Shown here: piece by piece, positions 17,999 to 27,277 of the stretch
Layout: every line of letters starts with the position of its first letter
Numbering within the stretch: the stretch's first letter is position 1
DNA from: Acinetobacter sp. NIPH 298
GTDB lineage: Bacteria; Pseudomonadota; Gammaproteobacteria; Pseudomonadales; Moraxellaceae
Direction: 5' to 3'
Assembly: GCF_000369505.1 (NCBI RefSeq)
Contig: NZ_KB850055.1
Span: forward strand, 2,103,513-2,167,512
Length of the DNA stretch: 64,000 bases
Made by a program: the position numbers and the translations under genes
The notes under the pieces: model-generated
What the model was told of the DNA's origin: nothing
Seen by the model: only the letters and a program-made list of their open reading frames with translations
The model's database searches: none

Positions 17999-20080
17999 TT
18001 ATAAGCCTGTGGTAGAGAACTTAAGATGTTGAATAAGCAAACCATCAATCACAGCAGAACCAAAGTTATTACTCACTGTTGCACCTGTAGGCTGCATATT
18101 ATTAATTCGTCCTGCAATGTCAGATGGTCGAGTGGTTTGTATCCCTAAAATTTGATTATTGGTGTTTTGACGCCAAGTCGTTTCGTATGGATCAGGACGG
18201 TTTAAAGAAGGGTGAGATTGCCCAGTCAGTGGCGCTTTAGGGGCAACTGGATTCCAAGTTGTACTCCAATTTTGCCAAGAGCTAGGCTTTTGACAAAAAC
18301 ACCCAAGGTTGAAAGAGGTATTATACCCACGTGATCTTTGCCAAACTTGAGTAAAATCTTCTTGTACAGAACTAGATAAACCTGTTCCTGATTTTAATTC
18401 ACCAATCGACACACCATAAGCACCTATTCCTTTATGTGCAGTTAACTGATTGGTCACAGGATCATAGTCGGTTGAGCCAATAGTAATACTACTATGTGTC
18501 GCATTACTGCCTTGATAACCAGCAATGGTCGAATTACCACATTGATAAATATTACAAGTTGAACCTAAATAATTTACACCGACATCTACACTTGCCGCAG
18601 GATCAATATGTTCATAACGCGTATAGATACGACGATAGACTTCCTGTACATTTGGAATCCGTGCTAACTCGATTGAGAAGTTATTACCATCTGTACTTAG
18701 CATCAACGGTTGGTATAAATTCCCCAACACTAGGTTTATATTGAGATCATAAAGAAAGAGTCCATCTGCATTAGCGTTCGGTTGGAAGTTTGGAACTCCC
18801 CCTCCAAGTGCAGGGGTGCTGCTATCCGATGCGGCTCCGACCAACTCTTGAGTACCGATCCGAAATACACTGGTTGCAGTCGGTGCCGTCCAAGTATTGG
18901 TTCCTTTGGCTCTTAAACGACGTGTGGTAAAACCATTTTGGTTTGTACACTGACCAACATGCCCAGACCCGCTAACAGCGTTATCCTTAGGCGAGGTACA
19001 CATACCTCCGCTTGGAAAATTCCCAGGCACTGTTGCATTGGTTGGAGGATCATAGGAGGTTCTAATACCATTGGTATTATTTGATGCATTACCTTGAGCA
19101 GCAGTGATGGTGGTACCTGTTGCTAACACGCCATTTTCAGAAAAAGTATTCGTCGCAGGGTTATAGTCCACTTGTACTATTTCTCGCGTCACTGTTTGAT
19201 TGCTCACCGTGCCACGTTTAGTATCAGTCGCACCACTATTCAAGCGCACCAATCCAGCCACACCAAAGGTTTTGTTATAATTAGTATTTAAACCATAATT
19301 AAAGGTTTTTGTTGTTTCTACATTATTTACCTTCATTACAGCATCATAAGTCCCGCCCATCGCTGGCGTCACACCATCGAGTGTTTGGAATACTTTAAGA
19401 TTTGAACCATTGATACTAAATCCATCCCATACCGCAGAGAGACGCAAACGATTACTTAAGCCATTTAAACCATTTTCAGCTATTGTTGCGTCACGCTGAA
19501 AAATATCTGTCCACAAACCAAGTTTCAGATTGTACGCAGAGGATTCCGCACTGCCTGAAGCAGGTAGAGTCGTGTGGCGTAATGGTGCCTCTAAAGTCAA
19601 ATAGGTCACATTTTCAATATTTCCAACAAAGTTTGGTACATTTTCATCACTCAAGGTTTTGAACAACCAAGGGTTATCTGCTGTGCCCCATGTATCAATC
19701 GGGCGTCCATATAAGGTTCCCCAATCACTGCCATTGATGGCAGCGCCTACATTTTTGTTGGACTGTGAAAGTGACAAACCATACAGCCAAGCATCTGCTT
19801 TTTTATAGCCTTTTGCAGTTGCAGTTCCGCTTAAAGGTCCCACTGGAATTAAACGAATTGAACCAGCGCCGTATGTTCCTGCGCCACCATTTGCATTGTC
19901 TGCACCATTAAAACGGAAAGAAAAGTTTTCAGGTAAAAGTGCGATTCCTTCACCCGTAGTTTGACTAAGACCTTCATCGGAAATTTCTTGCAATGCAAAA
20001 ACAGTCTGACTGACACATAAGCCAATCAAACTTGCTAAAACAGTCCGTTTAAAAACCACCGTAGAAGTTAATCTAGTCAT
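17999..20080 (-). CDS. Secreted protein of a five-member paralogous family (member 1, first gene)
   Basis: A 693-aa exported protein that leads the cluster. A signal peptide ends SQTVFA (about residue 29). It is followed by LQEISDEGLSQTTGEGIALL, where GEG replaces GQ-x-G. The body is rich in Asn, Gly, Ser and Thr; cystine candidates are CTSPKDNAVSGSGHVGQC, CNIYQC and CFC. It ends in IQHLKFSTTGL. A clear GGAAGG site lies upstream of the ATG. The 330-nt upstream region probably holds the cluster promoter. The function is unknown; a surface filament or matrix role is only an inference. Confidence 0.7.
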   Translation of the reverse strand: MTRLTSTVVFKRTVLASLIGLCVSQTVFALQEISDEGLSQTTGEGIALLPENFSFRFNGADNANGGAGTYGAGSIRLIPVGPLSGTATAKGYKKADAWLYGLSLSQSNKNVGAAINGSDWGTLYGRPIDTWGTADNPWLFKTLSDENVPNFVGNIENVTYLTLEAPLRHTTLPASGSAESSAYNLKLGLWTDIFQRDATIAENGLNGLSNRLRLSAVWDGFSINGSNLKVFQTLDGVTPAMGGTYDAVMKVNNVETTKTFNYGLNTNYNKTFGVAGLVRLNSGATDTKRGTVSNQTVTREIVQVDYNPATNTFSENGVLATGTTITAAQGNASNNTNGIRTSYDPPTNATVPGNFPSGGMCTSPKDNAVSGSGHVGQCTNQNGFTTRRLRAKGTNTWTAPTATSVFRIGTQELVGAASDSSTPALGGGVPNFQPNANADGLFLYDLNINLVLGNLYQPLMLSTDGNNFSIELARIPNVQEVYRRIYTRYEHIDPAASVDVGVNYLGSTCNIYQCGNSTIAGYQGSNATHSSITIGSTDYDPVTNQLTAHKGIGAYGVSIGELKSGTGLSSSVQEDFTQVWQRSRGYNTSFNLGCFCQKPSSWQNWSTTWNPVAPKAPLTGQSHPSLNRPDPYETTWRQNTNNQILGIQTTRPSDIAGRINNMQPTGATVSNNFGSAVIDGLLIQHLKFSTTGL

Positions 20081-20413
20081 TTTGACCTTCCTATTTCCTT
20101 GATGCTCCGCATCATCGTTATTTTTCTTACATCATTTTGAGTGACCAAATCTACCAAGATCAGTTAGCTTCCGAGCCACACTCAAACTTTATAGGCTATT
20201 TACGCCTAGGCATTCTCATTTTTTATTATGCCGAATATTTACACAAAAGCAAAAGAAAGTGGTCAAATGTTACATTTTTCCGATAAGTGAACCTGCGATA
20301 AAACACATCGTTTTTATTTTCTATTTGAATATTATGTGATTACTTTTATTAGAATCAAATTTGCAACAAAACCATATATCAATAGGCATTGTTGCAAATT
20401 GTAATTAGGTTAA
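20081..20413. other. 333-nt intergenic region upstream of the secreted-protein cluster
   Basis: No ORF is visible. The region should contain the minus-strand promoter of the cluster; a TATAAA reads on the minus strand at 20193-20188, beside a small inverted repeat (TAGGC/GCCTA, 20192-20208). Near the dcd end is a perfect 10-bp inverted repeat described separately. Confidence 0.4.
20358..20400. repeat. 10-bp inverted repeat with IS6-end-like sequence
   Basis: AATTTGCAAC (20358-20367) is the exact reverse complement of GTTGCAAATT (20391-20400), with 23 nt between. The right arm in context, GGCATTGTTGCAAA, differs at one base from the IS26 terminal repeat GGCACTGTTGCAAA as I recall it. No transposase is nearby. 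It could be a hairpin after dcd or a relic of insertion-sequence ends. Confidence 0.45.
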
Positions 20414-20983
20414 TTAAGTCTTCGGCAATGTCACACCAGTTTGACCTTGGTATTTACCACCACGATCTTTATATGAAGTTTCACAGACTTCATCACTTTC
20501 AAAGAACAACATCTGAGCCACACCTTCACCCGCATAAATACGTGCAGGCAAGTTTGTGGTGTTTGAAAACTCAAGTGTAACGTGACCTTCCCACTCAGGT
20601 TCTAAAGGGGTTACGTTTACGATAATACCGCAGCGCGCGTAAGTTGATTTTCCTAAACACACGGTCAGTACATTGCGCGGGATACGGAAATACTCGATGG
20701 TACGCGCAAGTGCAAATGAATTGGGTGGAATGATACAGACATCAGATTCGATATCAATAAAGCTTTTCTCATCGAAATTCTTTGGATCAACAATGACAGA
20801 ATGCACGTTGGTAAAGACTTTAAACTCACGCGCACAACGGACATCATAGCCATAGCTTGAGACCCCATAAGAAATCAACTTTTCTCCATTTTCATCGAAA
20901 CGGACTTGATTTTCTGCATAAGGTTCAATCATGCCGTGTTTTTCGCTCATTTCACGAATCCAACGATCAGATTTTATTGCCAT
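20414..20983 (-). CDS. dcd: dCTP deaminase
   Basis: The enzyme converts dCTP to dUTP, feeding dTTP synthesis. The 189-aa protein matches the trimeric Dcd family: the active-site region [17 protein letters not shown] carries the catalytic Glu, [10 protein letters not shown] contributes the phosphate-binding Ser/Arg residues, and [12 protein letters not shown] is near the C-terminus. Both the [12 protein letters not shown] segment and the length are typical. It is a single gene with its own upstream region. Confidence 0.95.
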   Translation of the reverse strand: MAIKSDRWIREMSEKHGMIEPYAENQVRFDENGEKLISYGVSSYGYDVRCAREFKVFTNVHSVIVDPKNFDEKSFIDIESDVCIIPPNSFALARTIEYFRIPRNVLTVCLGKSTYARCGIIVNVTPLEPEWEGHVTLEFSNTTNLPARIYAGEGVAQMLFFESDEVCETSYKDRGGKYQGQTGVTLPKT

Positions 20984-21096
20984 GTCTTTATATCCAAAAA
21001 CGAAGTTGATGATTGGCAGCTACTTTAACGTAAAATGACATTAATGAAAACAACACCCCAATCGATATAACCAACCAAGTAAGAAACGTTGAAATC

Positions 21097-21690
21097 TTAT
21101 AAATTGTTGAGTGCTGAATAACTGATCGGAATCGCAAAACTGACCAGCACAACTGAAGTCATACGCTGTAATTTAGATTGAGATAACCATGTAACTTTGT
21201 TGGTTGCCAAAACAGCACCTACGGCGATCCAAAATAATGCAATTGGAAGAATCAGAGTAACAAAAGTGCTCATATGTGCAAAATAAATGTCTTGGCTCTT
21301 CCACGCAGTAGCTGGGAAAATCGCAGAAGCAAATAACAATGCTTTAGGGTTGAGTAAGGTGGCACAAAGTAATTCTCTCGGTCTAATCGTCGGTTGATTT
21401 AATATCACTTCTTGATCTGCCGTACGCCACAATTTAAAAGCGAGAAATAAAATATAGCTTGCACTCAGCAACTTGAGAAAAACGGGCAATAAGGGCAATG
21501 TTGCGGAGACTTTACCAATCAACATCCCCCACACACTAATCGCAATGATATAACCGATCGCCTCTGCGGGGATCAACAGCAAAGACTTACGTAGCCCCAC
21601 TTGGATACCAGAGGATGCAAGTAAGGTATTGGTCGGACCGGGCGTCAATAAAATCGTCGCAACCAATCCAATAAAAAACCATGAAATCAT
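21097..21690 (-). CDS. LysE/RhtB-family amino-acid exporter
   Basis: A 197-aa inner-membrane protein with about six hydrophobic helices. The N-terminal signature LLTPGPTNTLLASSG is typical of LysE/RhtB translocators, which export amino acids or homoserine lactones. The rest of the fold (LLNPKALLFASAIFP in the middle) agrees. The substrate cannot be read from the sequence. It is transcribed toward dcd, with 113 nt between. Confidence 0.85.
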   Translation of the reverse strand: MISWFFIGLVATILLTPGPTNTLLASSGIQVGLRKSLLLIPAEAIGYIIAISVWGMLIGKVSATLPLLPVFLKLLSASYILFLAFKLWRTADQEVILNQPTIRPRELLCATLLNPKALLFASAIFPATAWKSQDIYFAHMSTFVTLILPIALFWIAVGAVLATNKVTWLSQSKLQRMTSVVLVSFAIPISYSALNNL

Positions 21691-22013
21691 CGAATGACCT
21701 CACTAAAATTGTTTTTTAGATTAATCGAACAGCGATCCGATAGCAAAAAAATAACTGTAAGTAGTTATGCTGACATTCATATTAACCTCATATTTTATTT
21801 ATATTTTATGATTTTCAATCCCTTATAACTCTAGAGTCACCTTTATAGCTTCGTATATTTTGCATACAACAAATAGAGTGTGCCTCAACAAAAACGCCCA
21901 TGGAAGTAAACTTTCATTGCTGCATCCAATCTTTTTGGCTTTTAAGTTTAGGCTAAGCAAAGCATGCTATTTTGAAGGGTACTGCTCTTTTACTTTGATA
22001 CATTTCCCATTTT
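21691..22013. other. 323-nt divergent intergenic region
   Basis: It separates the LysE gene (minus) from the DUF2062 gene (plus). It is AT-rich and must contain both promoters. I see no ORF above 30 codons, no strong hairpin and no recognisable RNA. Confidence 0.5.
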
Positions 22014-22565
22014 ATGCCTAAGCTATTCTTTCAGAAATGGCTCCCCTCCTCGGAAAAAATCGCCAAACTTAAGTTGATGAAAGTTTTTGGTCCTCGCACC
22101 TTAAACCCCTTACTTTGGTATGTGAATCGTCACACCATTGCAAAAGCGATCTTTATCGGTACTTTTTGGGGCATCTTACCCGTGCCTTTTCATAGCCTGT
22201 TTATCATCTTGAGTATTTTATACTTCGAGGTGAATCTGCCGATTGGCTTATGTCTGGCTTGGCTCACCAACCCATTGACGGTTGTGCCCATCTTATATGT
22301 CGGTTTTTGGTTTGGTGCTCAGATATATCAAGTCGACATGATTAATAAAGAGATGTTACTTGGTGTGCTGCATCAAATGATCAATTGGTTGACCAATTTT
22401 GGTCATGGTCATATTGATTTAAATTTAGCAAAAATACTCGTGTCTGGTCTGGTGGTTGAGGCGCTGCTGTGTGCCCTGCTGTTTTATGTCGCTACACATT
22501 TAATTTGGCGTTGGGTGGTGATAAAGAATTGGAAATCACGTCATAAAAAAGGATCAATTCTTTAG
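22014..22565 (+). CDS. DUF2062 membrane protein
   Basis: A 183-aa protein with about three TM segments. The conserved DUF2062 core is GTFWGILPVPFHS, followed by an AWLTNPLTVVPILYVGFWFG-like stretch. An amphipathic N-terminus (KLKLMKVFGPRTLNP) precedes it. The family is widespread in proteobacteria and uncharacterised. It stands alone between divergent and downstream genes. Confidence 0.8.
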   Translation: MPKLFFQKWLPSSEKIAKLKLMKVFGPRTLNPLLWYVNRHTIAKAIFIGTFWGILPVPFHSLFIILSILYFEVNLPIGLCLAWLTNPLTVVPILYVGFWFGAQIYQVDMINKEMLLGVLHQMINWLTNFGHGHIDLNLAKILVSGLVVEALLCALLFYVATHLIWRWVVIKNWKSRHKKGSIL

Positions 22566-22708
22566 TATAAAAAGCGTCGAAAAAAGTTGCCATCCCTCTC
22601 AGAATACGGTAAGAGTAGAACATATTTTATCGCGTCAAAATGAACAATCATATTAAATAAAGCAACCAAATGATGGATTTATGGTTTGCATACAATTAGG
22701 AGATAGCA

Positions 22709-23716
22709 ATGAAAAAATGGCCCCAACTCATTTTACTCGGTTTAGCAATCACAGGTTTATCCGCTTGTTCTGACAATACTGGCAACAAAAATACAAGCCA
22801 AGAAGGAAGTAGTAGCGCAACTGCAAATGCCAATAAACTCGAAACAAGATTTGTCAATATTGCAACGGGTGGAGCATCAGGCCCATATAATGTCATCGCA
22901 ACAAATTTGGCTGAAATTTATCATAAAACTTATGGTGTAAACTCCAAAACACAGACCACTGGCGCTTCGGTTGAAAACCTCAATCTACTCAAACAAAACA
23001 AAGTCGAAATGGCTTTTGTGATGAGCGACAGCCTTACAGAAGCTGTGAATGGACAAGGAAGCTTTAAGGATAAAATCACCAATGTGCAACAGATTGCTGC
23101 ACTCTATCCAAACTATGTGCAAATCGTCACATCAAAAAAATCTGGGATCAAAAGCATTGAGGATTTGAAAGGTAAACGTATCGCAGTGGGTGCTCAAAAC
23201 TCTGGCGTTGAAGTGAATGCTCGCACTTTATTAAATGGTTTCGGTATTAGCTATAAAGACGTAAAAGTTGATTATTTAGGCTATGCAGAGGCGGCTGATG
23301 CACTTAAAGGCGGAAAGTTAGATGCAGCTTTCCTCACCAGTGGTATTCCAAATTCATCACTTATGGAATTACAGCGCGGCTATGATTTGCAGCTTGTCAG
23401 TATTGATCCTGAAAAAATTAAACAAATCGCCAAAGACCAAGCTTATTTCTTACCAATGATCATTCCAAAAGGCACCTATGACAATGCTGAAGATATTCCT
23501 ACAGCAGCGATCATGAATGCTTTGGTTGTCCGTTCAGACCTTTCTGAAGACGATGTGTATAAGTTGACTAAAACATTCTTTGAAAGTTTGGATGCTTTAG
23601 CCAATAGTCACCAAGCAGCCAAAGACATCAGCTTGCAAGGTGCGCAACAAGGTTTAGTGACTCGACTACACCCTGGAGCGAAAAAATATTACGACGAAAT
23701 TGCAGCAACAAAATGA
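22709..23716 (+). CDS. TRAP-TAXI substrate-binding protein, predicted lipoprotein
   Basis: The extracytoplasmic binding protein of a TAXI-type TRAP transporter. The TAXI-family segment FVNIATGGASGPYNVIATNLAEI is near residue 50, and the rest matches a periplasmic binding fold. The signal region ends in the lipobox LSAC (Cys20), followed by SDN and a Ser/Asn-rich linker. The protein is therefore probably lipidated rather than freely periplasmic; Ser at +2 would allow outer-membrane sorting by the usual Lol rule. AGGAG precedes the ATG. It is the first gene of a three-gene operon. Confidence 0.88.
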   Translation: MKKWPQLILLGLAITGLSACSDNTGNKNTSQEGSSSATANANKLETRFVNIATGGASGPYNVIATNLAEIYHKTYGVNSKTQTTGASVENLNLLKQNKVEMAFVMSDSLTEAVNGQGSFKDKITNVQQIAALYPNYVQIVTSKKSGIKSIEDLKGKRIAVGAQNSGVEVNARTLLNGFGISYKDVKVDYLGYAEAADALKGGKLDAAFLTSGIPNSSLMELQRGYDLQLVSIDPEKIKQIAKDQAYFLPMIIPKGTYDNAEDIPTAAIMNALVVRSDLSEDDVYKLTKTFFESLDALANSHQAAKDISLQGAQQGLVTRLHPGAKKYYDEIAATK

Positions 23717-24201
23717 AGCATCTAAGTGCAGCCTCGGCTGCACTTTTCTGTAGCGTGGTGCTATTGGGTATTCTAATGAGTTATCCCATTGCAAGCACAC
23801 AGATCACAACGCCAAAACATCACTGCATTATCCGTGAAGCTGATTTTAATTTGCAATGGCGGCATTCTGTAGAAAAAACGTTATGGCTCGAAAATTACCA
23901 ACGTAACAAAAATGGCTTCCAGCTCATTTATACGGACTTAATTTCTTTTGGTGCTGGAACACCAAGTGATTACCCAGTTATTTTTCAAAAGGATGGTGTG
24001 ATCCGAATGTCGGTCAATCAACAAATCCCTGAGATCAACTGGACCGTTTCACGAAATATGCAAGGTCATATTTTACTAAAAGACAAAAGCTGGGCAATCG
24101 CAAACCAACTCCCCGATTATAGCCTTGTTCAGTTTAGAAGCACTTATACACCATTATGGAAGATCTGGTGGTTAGGAGAATGTGATGAATACACCGAATG
24201 A
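23713..24201 (+). CDS. DUF1850 protein of TAXI-TRAP operon
   Basis: A 162-aa protein with an N-terminal hydrophobic segment (AALFCSVVLLGILMSY), which is probably a membrane anchor. The DUF1850 domain includes FNLQWRHSVEKTLWLENY. DUF1850 genes often sit between TAXI binding proteins and fused TRAP permeases, and that is the arrangement here. Its ATG overlaps the upstream stop (ATGA), implying translational coupling. The biochemical role is unknown. Confidence 0.82.
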   Translation: MKHLSAASAALFCSVVLLGILMSYPIASTQITTPKHHCIIREADFNLQWRHSVEKTLWLENYQRNKNGFQLIYTDLISFGAGTPSDYPVIFQKDGVIRMSVNQQIPEINWTVSRNMQGHILLKDKSWAIANQLPDYSLVQFRSTYTPLWKIWWLGECDEYTE

Positions 24202-26206
24202 TACCGTAACGCCAGAACAGTCAGATCAAGCAAAACAAAAAGAATTATTAGAAAAATTTGATAAGGAATCTGTAACACGCACGCCCAAACAGAAATCTGT
24301 TGGCCTATTTATTACCGTGTTAGCTATTTTTTACTCTCTGTTCCATTTGTTTATTACCTTTAATCCACTACCTGAACTGATCCAACGTTCAGCACACGTT
24401 TCGATTGGTATAGCCCTTATTTTCCTATTATATCCAGCACGGCAAAGTAGCGATCGGCAACATATCGCTTGGTTCGACTGGATTTTAATGCTGGCATCAC
24501 TAGCTTCATTTGGTTATTTATGGATTGAATATCAAAATATTATGACCTCGCGAGGAGGTATTCCAAATACCTTGGATATCGTGTTTGCCATTATGACTGT
24601 AGTTCTGGTGATTGAGGCGGCACGAAGAATCATGGGCTGGATGTTGCCCATTCTTGGGCTGATTTTTCTGGCTTATCCATTTATTAGTCATTTTAACTGG
24701 ATGCCTGACCGCCTACTCACTCGACCTTATAGCGTCAGTGATATTTTCGGGCAAATGTATTTAAAAACGGAAGGTCTTTATTCGTCTGCGATTGGCGCGT
24801 CAGTGACCTTTATCTTCCTGTTTATTTTATTTGGTGCATTTCTAGCCAAGTCAGGTATGGGCAAACTATTCAATGATCTCGCGATGGCTTTAGCAGGACA
24901 CAAACAAGGTGGGCCTGCAAAAGTTGCTGTGATTTCTAGTGGTTTTATGGGAAGTATCAACGGCACAGCCGTTGCGAATGTGGTGGGAACAGGTTCATTT
25001 ACCATTCCATTGATGAAAAAAATTGGTTATAACAAAAATTTCGCAGGCGCAGTGGAAGCCAGTGCCTCTGTTGGTGGTCAGATTCTACCGCCAATCATGG
25101 GCGCGAGTGCCTTTATCATGGCAGAAACAACCGGGGTCAGTTATGGCACCATTGCCTTCGCAGCGATCTTACCTGCCTTGTTATATTACCTCGGCGTGAT
25201 TTCACAAGTCCATTACCGTGCAGGTCGTGACAATCTCAAAGGCTTACCCAAATCAGATTTGCCTCGTGTCAAAGAAGTACTGAAAGAACGTGGACACTTG
25301 CTCATTCCGATCGTGGCGTTGGTGTTTTTCTTATTTCAATCCATGCCTGTCAGCTATGCCGCGGTCTATACCATTCTATTAACCATCGTTGTCGCCAATC
25401 TGCGTAAAACAACGCGGATGGGAGTTAAACAAATTTTAGAGGCGCTTGCGGATGGTGCCAAACAGTCCTTATCGGTAATGTCTGCCTGTGCTGTGGTTGG
25501 TCTGATCATTGGTGTGGTGAGTTTAACCAGTTTCGGCTCGGTAATGACCTCGTATATCATGAGTGTCGGCGCAGGAAATCTGTTCCTTACGCTGTTATTT
25601 ACCATGGTCGCATCGATGATTTTAGGCATGGGGCTTCCATCTATTCCTGCCTATATCATCACGGCAACGATGGCAGCGCCTGCACTGGCTCATTTTGATG
25701 TGCCGATTCTTGTTGCACACATGTTTGTATTCTATTTTGGCCTATTCGCCAATATTACCCCTCCTGTTGCTTTGGCTGCTTTTGCTGGGGCTGGTATTTC
25801 AGGTGGCGACCCGATGAAAACTGGATTTCAAGCACTTAAGTTATCCTTAGCTGGTTTTATTGTGCCGTTCCTGTTTGTTTATAATCCAGCCATGCTGATG
25901 ATCGATACCACCAATGTGGCAATGAATGCCCGTGAGTTTGCCCTACCTTCGATCTGGAGCATTGTCAGCATCGCGACGACATCGATTATCGGTATTCTCG
26001 CCTTAGGTGCAGCAGTAGAGGGCTATTTCAAAACTACGATGAATTGGCTATGGAGATTGGTGTTAGGCGTTGGAGCATTAATGATGATTGTGCCAGAACC
26101 GATGACTGATCTTGTTGGTGTTGTTATTGTGGGGGTTTGTATTGCCATGAATATCGCACAAGCGAAAAAAGAAACGGGTTCTACACCGCCTCAATCCGCT
26201 CACTAG
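24185..26206 (+). CDS. TRAP transporter fused permease (4TM-12TM)
   Basis: A large inner-membrane protein of about 673 aa fusing the small DctQ-like and large DctM-like TRAP subunits, as in TAXI systems. The N-terminal quarter has about four to five hydrophobic helices; the remainder has the DctM signatures VISSGFMGSINGTAVANVVGTG, SASVGGQILPPIMGASAFIM and GLFANITPPVALAAFAGAG. Uptake would be driven by a sodium or proton gradient; the substrate is unknown. The ATG at 24185 is favoured over a GTG at 24182, with AGGAG six nt upstream. It overlaps the DUF1850 gene by 17 nt. Confidence 0.92.
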   Translation: MNTPNDTVTPEQSDQAKQKELLEKFDKESVTRTPKQKSVGLFITVLAIFYSLFHLFITFNPLPELIQRSAHVSIGIALIFLLYPARQSSDRQHIAWFDWILMLASLASFGYLWIEYQNIMTSRGGIPNTLDIVFAIMTVVLVIEAARRIMGWMLPILGLIFLAYPFISHFNWMPDRLLTRPYSVSDIFGQMYLKTEGLYSSAIGASVTFIFLFILFGAFLAKSGMGKLFNDLAMALAGHKQGGPAKVAVISSGFMGSINGTAVANVVGTGSFTIPLMKKIGYNKNFAGAVEASASVGGQILPPIMGASAFIMAETTGVSYGTIAFAAILPALLYYLGVISQVHYRAGRDNLKGLPKSDLPRVKEVLKERGHLLIPIVALVFFLFQSMPVSYAAVYTILLTIVVANLRKTTRMGVKQILEALADGAKQSLSVMSACAVVGLIIGVVSLTSFGSVMTSYIMSVGAGNLFLTLLFTMVASMILGMGLPSIPAYIITATMAAPALAHFDVPILVAHMFVFYFGLFANITPPVALAAFAGAGISGGDPMKTGFQALKLSLAGFIVPFLFVYNPAMLMIDTTNVAMNAREFALPSIWSIVSIATTSIIGILALGAAVEGYFKTTMNWLWRLVLGVGALMMIVPEPMTDLVGVVIVGVCIAMNIAQAKKETGSTPPQSAH

Positions 26207-26240
26207 CACTATTCACGATTAATAGTGATGTGAATAAAAC

Positions 26241-26280
26241 CTAAAAAGCTGTCTCAGCATGTGATGAGACAGCTTTTTAG
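26241..26280. terminator. Bidirectional terminator after the TRAP operon
   Basis: A perfect 16-bp stem (26241-26256 with 26265-26280) with an 8-nt loop, flanked by A- and T-rich arms. It serves the plus-strand TRAP operon and the convergent MTAN-like gene. Confidence 0.9.
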
Positions 26281-26292
26281 CAACACCTATCT

Positions 26293-27168
26293 CTATTTAG
26301 TTTCAGTTTTTGCCTTCATATAGTGTTCCGCAACATCTAAGACATAATCCTGACACGCTTCACCTGTAGCGGGATCATAAGCGCCATTATTAGTAATATT
26401 GTTGGATAAAACCCGAATGCCAAGGAATGGCACTTTAAATTGATATGCAATTTGTGCAACCGATGCTGCTTCCATTTCCTCAACAGAAGTACCATATGTG
26501 CTATGCAAGAAATTAATTCGATCTAATTCATTATTCCAAACATCAGCCGAGCCAATCGTACCTTCTACAACTTGGCCTTTGCTATAGTTTGCTTTGGCTT
26601 TATAGGCCGCAACCAATAAGGCTGGATCCCCTTCAAACTTGCGTATGGCAATCGGTTCAGGATCAGACTCATCATCAGGAAGTACATCAAATGCTTCGTT
26701 CCATGTCAGTGAATTTGAACCGCCATTTATGGGTTGATGAGGTGTTTTGAATGCACCGATATTGGTCGTATATTTTCCGAGAACAATATCAAACACATGT
26801 AAATCAGGATCATGTCCGCCTGAAGTACCTTGATTTATAATCGCAATAGGTTGGTAATGCTGAATAGCAATCGCTGTTGCTGCGGCTGAATTACTCATGC
26901 CCATTCGGGTCTTCGAGATAATCATGGGATAACCTTTATAGCTTCCCTTCCAAAACGTCCAACCTCCTATCGTTTCAACTGTGACACTGTCTAATTTCGA
27001 TGCCATTCGTTCAGATTCAATCGGCAATGCACCTTGTATCACAATAGGCTGTAATTGGGGCTTTTCTTGTGCTTGCTGAGAATTTGAATCACCATCTCCA
27101 TTACAGGCACTTAGAAACAAAGCGGTACAGACACTGGCAATTCCCATAAACCGTTTAAAATGCATCAT
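26293..27168 (-). CDS. Nucleoside phosphorylase/MTAN-fold lipoprotein
   Basis: The protein belongs to the PNP_UDP superfamily, like 5'-methylthioadenosine/S-adenosylhomocysteine nucleosidase. Motifs are GALPIESE, TRMGMSNSAAATAI, NQGTSGGHD and VEEMEAASVAQIAY (the EME ribose motif). A lipoprotein signal peptide with lipobox LSAC and a following Asn/Asp/Ser-rich linker places it outside the cytoplasm. At the base-binding site the usual Ser-Asp pair reads LSNN, so the catalytic Asp of MTAN is replaced by Asn. The frame opens further upstream at 27210, but ATGs at 27168/27165 with GAGAG upstream are better starts. Confidence 0.8.
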   Translation of the reverse strand: MMHFKRFMGIASVCTALFLSACNGDGDSNSQQAQEKPQLQPIVIQGALPIESERMASKLDSVTVETIGGWTFWKGSYKGYPMIISKTRMGMSNSAAATAIAIQHYQPIAIINQGTSGGHDPDLHVFDIVLGKYTTNIGAFKTPHQPINGGSNSLTWNEAFDVLPDDESDPEPIAIRKFEGDPALLVAAYKAKANYSKGQVVEGTIGSADVWNNELDRINFLHSTYGTSVEEMEAASVAQIAYQFKVPFLGIRVLSNNITNNGAYDPATGEACQDYVLDVAEHYMKAKTETK

Positions 27169-27277
27169 CCATCTACTCTCAATCGAAAAGAGAGAATAAG
27201 CAATCCACATGCCAGTTTTTACTCATTGGTATATTTTTAATTCTTATCAATCAAAAAATCATTTTGCTCAGCACATA

